Source of the DNA: Canna indica
Taxonomy: Eukaryota; Streptophyta; Magnoliopsida; Zingiberales; Cannaceae
DNA: 64,000 nucleotides
Reading direction: 5' to 3'
Assembly (NCBI GenBank): GCA_034359265.1
Contig: CP136896.1
Span: forward strand, 5,549,501 to 5,613,500
The position numbers and the translations under genes were made by a program. Shown piece by piece: positions 37,640-59,252 of this stretch. Under the pieces are notes generated by a model. It saw nothing but the letters and a program-made list of their open reading frames with translations. It searched no databases and was not told the DNA's origin. Each line of letters opens with the position of its first letter. The first letter of the stretch is position 1.

Positions 37640-38608
37640 ATTTTGGGTGGTGCCTGGGGCCAGAACTTGGCATTTATTTATCAGAAATAATAGTTGACTT
37701 GTTTCACACTCTTGTGTTGCATACCAGAGGAAGCTATCAATTTCATCTACCCAAACTTTTCTCAGTTGATGCACAAATAGTTCTCAGTTATTTGCACAAA
37801 GTCCAGACATAGATTAGATGCTTTACTAATGTGGGGCATCTGCTCACCATTTTGAAGACAGATAACACAACTCAGCAGAACAAAGCTTACACTTCACTTG
37901 GATGCTCTACTTTTCATGTCTTTGCAAAAGCTTACGAAGCCTCCCTCTTTTTCACTTAGGGTAGATATGGAACTGCTTAGTGCTGCTTACATATTGCTTT
38001 TTGTATCCCAATTCCCGAAGCATTTATTTCACTAAGTAATCAACTCATCTTTCTTTAAGATTCATGCATCTACATTTTGATTCTATTAACTCAATCTCTA
38101 TCCTCATTTGTGCTAATTCCCATCAGTGCCTTAGAAGCACAAGACATTCTTGATGGCAAAATCATTCTAGGAAGATGAAATATATATGTTTCAATCATGG
38201 AAAAGCCTGACCATTGACCAACAAACTTATCCAACTTTATGACTGAATCATTACTTTCATCTATCACCAAAAGACATTATCCAGCTTAAGCATGCAATCA
38301 TTTAGATGATGATGATTGTAGTAACCTCAGGATAGGCTTCTTATATTTATTAATTTATCTACCTATTTACTTTTGATACAAGTCCACTGACTGACACATC
38401 CACATGTTCTCATTTAATGTGGGTCTTTAAGAACCCACCAGTAGCAAAAGTGACTGAAAAGGTGAAGTCATGTAACTTCAAGCCCAATCTCCTTTGACAT
38501 ATGTTGCAATCTTCATGTTCTCAGCTCTTCTCTTCTTAGTCCCCTCTATTCTAAACATGTGTTCTTTTTCTTGGCCTCTCAGTTGAAGACTTGAAGCTCT
38601 AGTGGTTC
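37640..38608. other. Upstream region of the CLE41/44-like gene
   Basis: About 1 kb with no transposon ends or coding signal. It should hold the promoter. I cannot place a TATA box with confidence. Confidence 0.35.
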
Positions 38609-38875
38609 ATGGCAAAAGAGCAAGGCCTGTGGAGATCAAGTGTGTTGCTGTGTTGGTTGCTCCTGTGCCTCTTCCCGCTGCCGCTGGCTCAACCAAAAGA
38701 CCAGTACTTAAATGCTTCTCTGACCTCCTCCTCTGCGAGGCATCTCTTGTCGCCTTCCACATCTCATACAATGGAGCTGGATCCAAAGAACAGCTCCAAC
38801 TCCACTGCCAATGCCAAGTTCAAACAAAGCAAGCATGAAGTTCCCAGTGGCCCCAATCCTGTTTCAAACAGGTAG
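38609..38875 (+). CDS. CLE peptide precursor of the TDIF (CLE41/CLE44) type
   Basis: Single-exon frame of 88 codons. Residues 1-27 form a signal peptide (SSVLLCWLLLCLFPLPLA, likely cut after Ala27). A variable Ser/Asn-rich linker follows, then the CLE dodecapeptide H-E-V-P-S-G-P-N-P-V-S-N at residues 76-87 and one final Arg. It differs from canonical TDIF (HEVPSGPNPISN) only at position 10, Val (GTT at 38861-38863) for Ile. TDIF made in phloem is perceived by the receptor PXY/TDR and keeps (pro)cambial cells dividing while blocking xylem fate; that role is inferred from the peptide. Both prolines normally hydroxylated (4 and 7) are kept. The start fits the signal peptide; an overlapping longer frame in another phase is a shadow. 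Confidence 0.9.
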   Translation: MAKEQGLWRSSVLLCWLLLCLFPLPLAQPKDQYLNASLTSSSARHLLSPSTSHTMELDPKNSSNSTANAKFKQSKHEVPSGPNPVSNR

Positions 38876-39515
38876 CACGCCCATATGTGCTTCTCTTGAA
38901 CTTTTTCTTTTCCCTCAAGTTTGTATGCTTCACTTATAGTAGTATGGCAGGATGGGATTTTTTTTGGGTGTTCTTGAGCATATTACATGTAATTAGAGTT
39001 GGACAGAAGTACTTGCTTGATATTTGAAGCTTCAGTGTCTGCAAATAGTTGTAGCTGTTAATTAATTGTGATTGCTGACTTTATGTACACATCCCGACAT
39101 ATCATTAAAGCTAGAAGTCATAAAATTGGCAGGTCACGGAGGAAATAAATGTGTACAGTTTGATCAGGACGTTAAATATCATGATATGAAATAGTCGAGA
39201 AAATATATATGTATATATGAAGATTTGGCAGTGTTAATTTGGAAACTATGACATGTAGATGGAAGTGCTCATAGCAGAGGGTTTAGTTGGCTTTTGGATT
39301 ACTACAATATAGTATTGATATCAGTAAAAAAAAAATAGTAGTCGTTTAGATGTATATCACAGATTAAACAAGTTAATTGCTTACTGTTCCAAGTACGTAT
39401 ATAATTAGAAACCTAAGCAGCATGAAGTCAAACTATCGATCAGTGATCGAAGGTTTCATCACAGAAACTTTGGAGATTTCATATAAAAATATTGCATTAA
39501 CATTGAGGAGGGAGG
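38876..39515. other. Downstream region of the CLE gene
   Basis: AT-rich; contains the presumed 3' UTR. No other feature supported. Confidence 0.4.
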
Positions 39516-39717
39516 TGTTAGAAAATCAGCATTGGATCTAACTCCACTCCAAAAGCTAGCTCATAAGAAGAGAATTGTCCAATCTATTTAAAGGCTATCT
39601 AGACTACAACTTCAACCAATGTGAGATTTTAACACACTCCCCTCACGCTCAGGATCGACATCTCCCCATTGCGCTAGTTTTTGGGGTGGAGTTAGGTCCA
39701 AAACTGATTTTCTAACA
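39516..39717. mobile_element. 202-bp TG...CA element with long inverted ends
   Basis: Bounded by TGTTAGAAAATCAG and CTGATTTTCTAACA, with inverted similarity extending about 45 bp (GGATCTAACTCCACTCC / GGGGTGGAGTTAGGTCC). It starts TG, ends CA, and is flanked by GGAGG on both sides, a possible 5-bp target duplication. It could be a solo LTR of a very small retroelement or a MITE; the symmetric ends leave both open. Confidence 0.55.
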
Positions 39718-40410
39718 GGAGGAGGATTTCATAGGATAGTTTGACTTCATTTGACAGTTTATATGAAATCTAGCTAACTGTAAGAAGGACGCATAGGATA
39801 TATAGGAGAAACCTTCACTGATAGTTTGACTATATTTGAGGATTTCATATAGGATGTAACAAACACTGCCTAGGTGCATCAATATTAACAAAGAACGTAC
39901 TCCTCCCTCACAATATATGAGAAAGGAACTTAGCAACAAGAATAAAAGTTGTGCACGACTCAAGCAAGTATGACGATAACTATTTCACTGCAAAGAAGAT
40001 TGCCCCACAATGCTAGCATATTGGCAATTCATCATTGAAGAGCCTTTATCATATCAATTCTAAATACCCACCACAAAAGCGTAAAATATAACTATGGATA
40101 TGTACTGTGGAACATATGCATCCCTTCCGGACATAAATGTCTTTGTATTGTCACTTCAAAGTAATACTTTCACCTTCACAAGAAGAGTTCTCAAGATTGA
40201 AGTCGATCACAGTTCTTGATCTTCCTTGCACAACTCAAAAGAACTTGTAGCCTACTTGTGAAAAAATATAGATTGTCATCCCATCAATAAAGCGTAGTAT
40301 GTAAGGAGCTAGCACAAAATATAGATAAATGTATTTGAAATGTAGTATACTTATTCATTAGTGTATAAAAATCTGCAAGGTCCCTTTGGTCACTCTAGTT
40401 GAGTCTCAAC

Positions 40411-40852
40411 TAGGGCTGTCCATTCGGTTCGAACCGAACCGAACCGAACAAGCCCAAACCAAATTTTTTTTATGCCCGAATTCCAACCCGAACCCGAACC
40501 GAACTATACCTAAACCGATTTAACCCGAACCGAAATTATTCGGTTCGGTTCGGTTTTCAACCCGAAAATCGAAATTTTAATTATTTTAATTAAAAATTCA
40601 AAATTCAAAATAATTACTTAATACCTATTTAAGTAATTCTGTTAAAAATTAAAAAAAATATTTTTTAATTAATTCGGTTTTCGGTTCGGGTTGGTTCCCG
40701 AATTCCGAAAACCGAATCCGAACCGAAATTCAAATTTCGGTTCGGTTCGGATCAAAGAACCGAACCCACAATAGTTGAAACCGAACTGAACCAAAAAATT
40801 CGGTTCGATTTTTCGATTCGGTTCGGTTTGAACCGAACCATGGACAGCCCTA
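40411..40852. mobile_element. hAT-like non-autonomous element (TAGGGCTGTCC family), 442 bp
   Basis: Ends TAGGGCTGTCCATTCGG / TGGACAGCCCTA with a perfect 8-bp duplication GTCTCAAC at 40403-40410 and 40853-40860. The subterminal regions consist of many GAACCGAACC / GGTTCGGTT repeats around an AT-rich core. Non-coding. Same family as the element at 51000-52358. Confidence 0.87.
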
Positions 40853-41149
40853 GTCTCAACAAGAACATATATAGGCATATCACATTGATGACAGGAAATT
40901 GAAATGCCCATATAACAAATGCATTCTACTTGTTTCCTAAAAGAAGGATGGGCTATTGCCTCTACCGTTGTTGAGACCCTAGAATATCATTGATATAATA
41001 CATGGAAAGCTTGCACGAGGAAAAGCTCGAAATCCTAAAAGCATCAGGGACAATTACTTAGCTACAATTAATTTTACTAAAAAGAAACTAATAAGACAAG
41101 CTCGACAATACCCGGCTAGTAACAATTATTTTTTTCTTAAAAAATGCAA

Positions 41150-41983
41150 ATAACACTTAAATTTAATAATTATAATTAGTTGAGCTACACTAGTTCTTTG
41201 GGCCTAACCGAATCAAGCTCAGAAGCGCTCATACTCACGAATCATACTCAAGTCAAATCAGATACTACTTAGTTCAGAGACTCCGTCCGATTATATGAGG
41301 ACACTTATGTCCTCATTAATTACAAAGAACTTGTCAATTATGAACTTGTCATTTTATTCAGGATTAGCTTTGATTCATTCTAAGCACATCCCCATGAGAT
41401 TCTGGGGGCATTATCGTCAGACATCCCTCTGCACTATATACAAACATGATGTACATCGGGTACATCTAGATTCTAATTTCATATACCAAAATTTAAAATT
41501 TCTTTTTTACTTGAACGTCAGAGGTGTCTTTACAGGTCCCCTGGCCTCGGAGCCACACCGGATAAGGAGACGAGCTGGACCGCATCACTCCGACTTCAGG
41601 AAAGAACATTTGATGCCCACCATAGGGCCAAGTAAATCTTAATGACTTGCCCCACCATGGTCGGTACTCGGAGTGAGACGAACGCCGCCGCACATAGGCA
41701 ACATATATCCTAGCACCAATATTCCCCTGCTACTTGGAGATGCTAACACAATGAGGAGTAATCCTCTGGTACCGACCAATCTTACACCAGAAGAATTGCA
41801 ATGCATAATCATTAACTTCCAAGTACACAACCAAATCTTAACAACTCAAATCGCTACCCTGAAGCAACCCGGGAGCAATGCATTTAAGCCACTACTACAA
41901 TTTGTAAACATAGGCTCACAATGCTAATGCAGACCACTCAAGATGCAATAGTCGATCGGTTGACAATGATAAGTGATGAGCCT
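41150..41983 (+). mobile_element. LTR-retrotransposon (Gypsy-type) leader and gag N-terminus remnant
   Basis: GATGCCCACCATAGGGCC near 41609 resembles the conserved GGCGCCCACCGTGGGGCC leader of some Gypsy elements. A frame at 41673-41927 (MRRTPPHIGNIYPSTNIP...) ends in a region like a gag N-terminus. No protease, RT or second LTR is seen. It is cut short at the PIF-like element. Confidence 0.45.
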
Positions 41984-41987
41984 AAGG

Positions 41988-42819
41988 GCCTGTTTGGTTA
42001 GCGAAACCAAGTCTGTTTTCATGGTTTCAGTTTCACTGAAACCAAAACTGCTTACGAAAACGTGTTTGGTTTAGTGTTTTCGTAAAACTGAATCGAAACC
42101 AGAATGAAAACGAAACCAGATTTCTTAATAAAAATGAAAACAACATAATGTTGTTTTCTGTGGTTTCGAGACTGTCGATTTCGTTATCAAAATGCTGTGA
42201 CAACTTTATAATTATAAATATTTTTTTATAAAATTAATTAATTTAAAAATAAATCAAATTATATCGAATTTTTAAAAATAAAAATAAAAATCATCATTTT
42301 TAACTCAAACTTTTATCTTAAATTTATAAAATAATTAAACCAATTTATATCTAATTGACTCAAACCCAAATTTTAAATAACTCAATTTTCTTAAAGTTGG
42401 TCTATTTATAATTTAATCAAACTTAATTTTAGATCATTGGACTTGTTTTTTTTTTGAAATTTTATAATAACTATTAATTAATTTTTATATCTAATTGAAC
42501 AAAAAAATCTTAAATTACCAATAACTTAATTAATTAAATTATTTAAATATTTTGTAATCATATTAACAAATATTTAATTTTGTAAACTAACTAAACATTT
42601 AATTACTACTAAAAATGTTCAAGGAAAATTAATATTATTTTTTATAATCAAATAAATATTTACTGATTTCAACTAACTAAAACTGATGTTGTTTTTATTA
42701 ACCAAACGCGTTTTCAGAAAACTGAAAATTAGAAATCAAAACTAAGTTTTCGAAACCAAATTTTCAGTTTCACTGAAACTAAACAAAAAAATAATTTTCG
42801 CTAACCAAACAGCACCTAA
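41988..42819 (-). mobile_element. PIF/Harbinger-like non-autonomous element (copy 2)
   Basis: About 832 bp with ends GGGCCTGTTTGGTTAGCG and CGCTAACCAAACAGCACC, flanked by TAA on both sides. It is homologous to copies 1 and 3 along its whole length but inserted the other way round. Confidence 0.72.
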
Positions 42820-43424
42820 TATTTTGAGTCGACAAAATGCAAGCGTGAGCCATGAGATAAAAAAAAGTACTAGATAGAAAAGGTGAGAAGTTGTCTATTG
42901 GATTACACAGAGAAGTCAAATTTTAAAGTTGATTATATATATATATATAAGTGCGGTAATATATTGTTTTTTGGATTAATTACATGATGTATTTTCAACT
43001 TTAAGTATTTTTTTAATTATGTTCCGATTTTTTATTTAAATTAATTTTATACTTTAATTTTAATTTTATTTTAATTTTTATTTCTACGTCAATCATTGAT
43101 TAATTTTATCCTTTAGTGCGACATGATATTATTGACCTGTATTATCATAAATAATAAAAGATACATCACTATCACATTATATATATATATATATAATAAA
43201 ATAAAGAGCTGACGGATTAACAAAATAATCCATGAGGTCAATCCTCATGCACCACCTTCACGTCCGTCACCGTCACCCTCTCGCTGTTTGTCTCCCCAGT
43301 CCTCTCCACCACCACCTCGCAAGCTCCTTTTTTCTTAGGTGCGCGCCACTCAGCCTCGCCGTCGACTGGGACGACCACCTACGTCCCACGTGGCTACCTT
43401 CCGCGATTCCAAATCCGTTGTTGA
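42820..43424. other. AT-rich spacer with TA microsatellites
   Basis: TA runs near 42936-42949 and 43176-43194. The GC-rich part from 43230 onward lies just 3' of the GRAS relic and has no supported coding frame. Confidence 0.35.
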
Positions 43425-44505
43425 TTACATGTTCGATGCTGGAGAAATGGCGATTTTGATCACCACCTTCTCATTGGTTCTGCCGGTAATGACGATTTTG
43501 ATCTCTCTTCCGATGTGGTTCTTCTCAATGCTCAACCTCTCCGCGCTCTCCGCAGGGACGCAATCGTGCAAGGAGTGGAACATGGCGGCGAAGTAGTTCA
43601 AGTTGTCCATAAAGCTCACCAAGAAGGTCGCAGATTCTTGATCTTTCCCTTCCTTTTCCACTAAGACTACGGCGGAAGGATTCAGCGAGTGGATCACCAT
43701 CAATGTCGCGTGCGAGCATCTCAGACGAACTCTTCAAGGTTTGCAAGTTCACGACGAGGGTCGCATTCTTCTCGATCTTGAGATCGCTTGTTGTCGACCC
43801 AATCAAGCCGCCATCAAATTCGAAGACCAGATTGTTGCATCCCTTTGAGAAATTGACGAGTTTGGACTCGGTTTCCTTGAGCTCATCGATGTTTTGCAAA
43901 ACCCAATCAAGCAGAGGGAGATCAAATCGGCGGCGGAAGCCTTGTCGGTGAGGGATTGGATAAGAGAGGGCCATTGGAATTCGTAGGAAATGTCGAAATC
44001 GATGACGTAGAGTCGTCTTCCATTTCGATTCTCCTCGGCCTCGAAGGCCTCCATTATCGTCTGGTTCGCGGTGAAGTGAGCGAACTGGAAGAAGGGGGAG
44101 GCGCGGTAGATCATGGTGAAGGCGGCGAGTTCCTCCTCCAGAGTCAGATTTTCCATGAGGGACGGGTAAAAATGGGAGCTTTCCGTGATGATTCTGGCGG
44201 ACAATCCATCGCTGAAGTAGGCCATGACGCACTGTATCGGGTCGCCGTGGAAGGAGACGTGCTGATAGAGATCGGCCAAGGCGTGGATCGCCGCGTGCTC
44301 GTGGTTCGTCTCGATGGCTGATGCTGCGACGAGGAGGAGATGAATGAGTTGTTCGCCTCTCGCGTCTTCCAATCAGTTTCTTCTGGGATCCAATCGCATC
44401 ATGTGTTCCCTTGCCCGGAGTGCGCAGCTCAGTAGAGAAGTCTCGCTGCCGCCGCTGCCATCAAGCCCGAAGACACTTGAGGCGGTGATCACGGGCAGAG
44501 CATGC
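43425..44505 (-). pseudogene. GRAS-family transcription regulator pseudogene (SCL26-like)
   Basis: The minus strand carries GRAS blocks in three frames. First block (44372-43875): LEDARGEQLIHLLLVAASA, ASPFFQFAHFTANQTIMEAFEAEE, and the VHIID-type motif as LYVIDFDISYEFQWPSL. It lacks an ATG because an in-frame TGA at 44373-44375 separates it from upstream coding (ALRAREHMMRLDPRRN). Near 43875 one base is missing and frame 2 takes over (NIDELKETESKLVNFSKGCNNLVFEF). Near 43710 a second shift leads to MVIHSLNPSAVVLVEKEG and FAAMFHSLHDCVPAESAERLSIEKNHIGREI. It stops at 43425-43427, before the SAW region. Three lesions plus the missing C-terminus make a functional product unlikely. The subfamily call rests on memory of similar blocks. 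Confidence 0.8.
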
Positions 44506-44849
44506 GACTTTATTTTCTTATAAATTAATATATATGATGATGTGGCAATGATATATTTTTTATTATTTATGATAAATGTCAGCATTGCAATGCCATGTCA
44601 CCACTTAAACGGTAAAATTAAGAGATGATTGACGTCGGATTAAAAATTAAAACAAAATTAAAGTTGAAGTATAAAATTAATTCAAATAAAAAACCGGGAC
44701 ATGATTGAGAAAATACTCAAAATTGGGAATATATCATGTAATTAACACTTATTTTTTTAGCGCAGCGATGCCTTTTATACTTATAGGGTCAGTGGGGTTA
44801 TTTGTCCTCGTCGTCCTTACCGATCACTATATCAAAGTATTGAAATATT

Positions 44850-45640
44850 GATCATTTTTAATCGAGAAATCGACTCTTTTTTAAAGTCTAAATATGAATT
44901 CAGACGCACACACCAAAAAGATCGATTTGAGAATCAATAACGAAAGATGAAAAAACTACGAAACATGCACCTAAAAGGCGTCGATTTTTGAAAACTGACG
45001 TCTATAACAGGCACTGCTATTCAGCTTGTATTTGAATACCGACGCTTAATGTAGGCGTCGATATTCAAATGCATATTTTTTAATTTTTAATAACATATAT
45101 TAATTATATTTATATTATTAATTTATAAAAATATAGCATATTATATTTTATTATATATATGAATAAATAAATATTTATATTTTATTATATGAATATAATG
45201 TTTAATATTATTATTTGATAATTTTTTTAAGTTTACCAATATATTTATAATGTTTTTTTTTTAAAATGATGTGTGACTAAAAATATTATATTTATAATAA
45301 CGAAAAATTATTTTAGTTTTTTTAAATGTGGGACTATTTTTTATTTGGCTTATATTATTTAAAAAAATTTAAATCAGGTAAATATTTTCGAGGAATCAGC
45401 GCCACAAGCGCCAGCTCAAGCTGGTTTCGAAATAATCCAAAGCCATCTTGAGCTGGCGCCGCAATAATTTGGAGCCATATTGAGCTGGCGACGGAATAGT
45501 CTGACGCCAGCTTGAGTTGGCGCCTGGATTAGAGAAATCGACGCCTTTAAGGTGCTGGTTTGTCAAAAAACATGCGCTTGCCTGCGCTGAAATTTGGACA
45601 TCGATTTTTTAAACAATTTTTTTATTGTGGGTCTTCATCA
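44850..45640. mobile_element. CACTA-like relic
   Basis: Contains repeated GGCGTCGAT / GACGTC-type motifs as in CACTA subterminal regions. Read in reverse, the right edge starts CACAATAAAAAAATTG, a degenerate CACTACAAGAAAA-like end. A related relic lies at 35340-35960. No transposase frame seen. Confidence 0.4.
45408..45524. repeat. Four tandem 32-34 bp units, each with a GCCAGCT(C/T)(A/G)AGCTGGC-type palindrome
   Basis: Near-palindromes GCGCCAGCTCAAGCTGG (45408), GCCATCTTGAGCTGGCGCC (45442), GCCATATTGAGCTGGCG (45474) and GCCAGCTTGAGTTGGCGCC (45506) recur at 34, 32 and 32 bp within the CACTA-like relic. Confidence 0.7.
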
Positions 45641-46549
45641 CCCTCCTCGCATCGGTCTACAGCCACATCATCATGCCCTTTGCATGCCGGGGGTGACGTG
45701 GTCGACACGAGAGGAGAGATATGAAACATCGACATCGACAGGATGATGAGTGAGTGGGATGTGGGTTCGATATTGATGTGGATAACATTTTAATCGAATT
45801 TTGATATGTCGAATGTCACGTTAGCATCGTTAACGAGGCATGAACAATGTTTCAAAATGAGATAATTTTACACTATTTTTCGTTATTGTAAGAATATTTT
45901 TGCTAAAAAAAACTCGATGTGCAAAATATAAAGCATTCATACAAAACATAAGGGCAAAATAGTATCTTTAGCCGATGACATATCGGGTGATTATATTAGT
46001 GAATGACACATACCACGTCAACCCTATTAATAGATTTTTGACGCTGTTCTAACGTATGGGAAGTATATCAACAATTTTTAAAAAATGTGGATGATAAATA
46101 ATTCTTTTTAGTATATATGAATGATAAATTAGTACATTATCCTTTCAAGGAAGATCCAAACCTCCAAGACAAATATCATTTATTTCATACTTAAGATATT
46201 AAAATAATCTCTTTAGATTTAATTTTCTCATTTTTATATCGTAATTTATTTCATATCAAAATGATTAATTGCTAAGCATCAAAGTGTTATTATTTGTTTT
46301 TTTTTCTTTTTCTAAAAAACATAAATTAGAAATATAATCTTTTCTAAACCTATACGGATTGAAACAAAAGTAGGATAAAATGTCAAATTTATTTGCCTAC
46401 ATTTTTATTTATTTTCTAATATGTTCCTTATTTTATCCCACCACTTCTTTCTAAAATGAAAAAGTCTTATGTAGTACAACAACAATGGCAATACTCGAGC
46501 ATTCTTCGTTGATGAGGTTTGTCCGGTTGTGAAACATAAACCTCATTAT
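45641..46549. other. Spacer without recognised features
   Basis: AT-rich sequence between the CACTA-like relic and the hAT-like element. Nothing supported. Confidence 0.35.
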
Positions 46550-46557
46550 CAAACAAG

Positions 46558-47061
46558 CAGGGGTGATAATTTTATTCGTATTCGCTAACTAAAAATATTA
46601 TCTATATCGTATTCGACTCACATCCGTAAGTAAAAATGAATATGGATACGAATACGAATTTAAAAAATTTATATCCGCGCGAATACGATGTGGATACAGA
46701 TATGGCTGTGGATCCGCACAACCTATCCGCGTCTCTGAATTACTATTTTACCTATATAAATTATTAATATATATAAGAGCTCTATGGTAATTTCATGTCA
46801 AGATGAATTTTGAAGTATATTATATATTTATTTTGGATCAATGAATTGATAATTTATTAATTTTTTAATTAAATATATTATTTTAATATATTTTTTTTAT
46901 CAAATACGGTGCGAATATTCACATTTGAAGCGGTGTAGATATAGATACCTATATTCACATCCGTAGTGAATACAGTGCGTATACAGATATGCAAATATGA
47001 GATGCAATGCGGATACGAATAATCTAGTATTCATATCGTATCCAATCTGTTGTCAACCCTA
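46558..47061. mobile_element. hAT-like non-autonomous element (copy 2 of the LINE-A insert family)
   Basis: 504 bp with ends CAGGGGTGATAA / TTGTCAACCCTA and an 8-bp duplication CAAACAAG at 46550-46557 and 47062-47069. It matches the 19534-20072 element along its length, including the core. It is more mutated: many CG/GC positions read as A/T. It sits 764 bp upstream of the glutathione reductase start. Confidence 0.85.
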
Positions 47062-47069
47062 CAAACAAG

Positions 47070-47824
47070 TCTATTTTTTTCCCAAAAAGAAAAAGATTCA
47101 TCAACGAAGAACAACAAAGCCAACTTTTATATTTGGCAATTGGCATCATCAGTGATGTAAGAGAAAAACGAATCTTAATGTGGTCCAATTGATTGACCCG
47201 GATCCAGTTCTATATAATATAGTCGCCTCCCAGATCGCTACATTTCCACCGTTCAAGCTCGACATCTAACGGCTACGATCAGTTACACGTTTTCCTCGCC
47301 GCCTTCACCATTGGAACGAAGGGAAAAATGCTTAGTGCTTAGCTACCCGCTCCAACCCTTCTAAGTTACCTCCAATATGATAGGACAAAACCATGGAGCC
47401 CAGCATTTCCTCCAATCATATCACGGGAAAATAACGTGTTGATCTAAACGTTTGAAACCAATTTAAGAACCAAAATAAGAAGGATGTAGGAACAACACGT
47501 GGGACTCTAATCAATCGTTCAATGTGGTAGGTTGGGAATCGAAAAAGGGTCGAGATCTTCTCGTTTTCAAAATCCAATTGTCGCCTGCAAGGAGGTCTCC
47601 TATTTTACTTAGCTTTCTTCGTAGTCTGCTAGATTAGTAGATTTGGTCGACCGATTGCCGATCGATTTCAAACTGAACTAGTGCTCCTCGTGTTCTTCTT
47701 TGATTTGATTGGTAATATTCGAATAAGCTACCGATCTGATCCGCTTTTTATGAGCCTATTTGGTGAGGATTTAAATAATTGTTGACAAGTTTTCTGCTTG
47801 GGTTGAAATCAGAGGAGAATCACC
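47070..47824 (+). promoter_or_regulatory. Promoter and 5' UTR region of glutathione reductase
   Basis: Sequence between the hAT-like element and the GR start codon. It has a higher-GC stretch (47200-47720) consistent with a promoter and 5' UTR. No transcription start or TATA box can be fixed. Confidence 0.35.
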
Positions 47825-59193
<11,369 letters not shown>

Positions 59194-59246
59194 AATGAGA
59201 AGTCAGTAGTCTGAAATAAAAGCAGGTTTAGCTTTTTTTGCAGACC

Positions 59247-59252
59247 AATAAA
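59247..59252 (+). terminator. Polyadenylation signal of glutathione reductase
   Basis: AATAAA lies 54 bp after the stop codon. In plants such signals are weak guides, but position and sequence fit. Confidence 0.45.

Noticed and set aside
43956..44321. Plus-strand 121-codon frame
   Set aside because: Shadow of the GRAS relic on the opposite strand; the GRAS motifs decide the strand.
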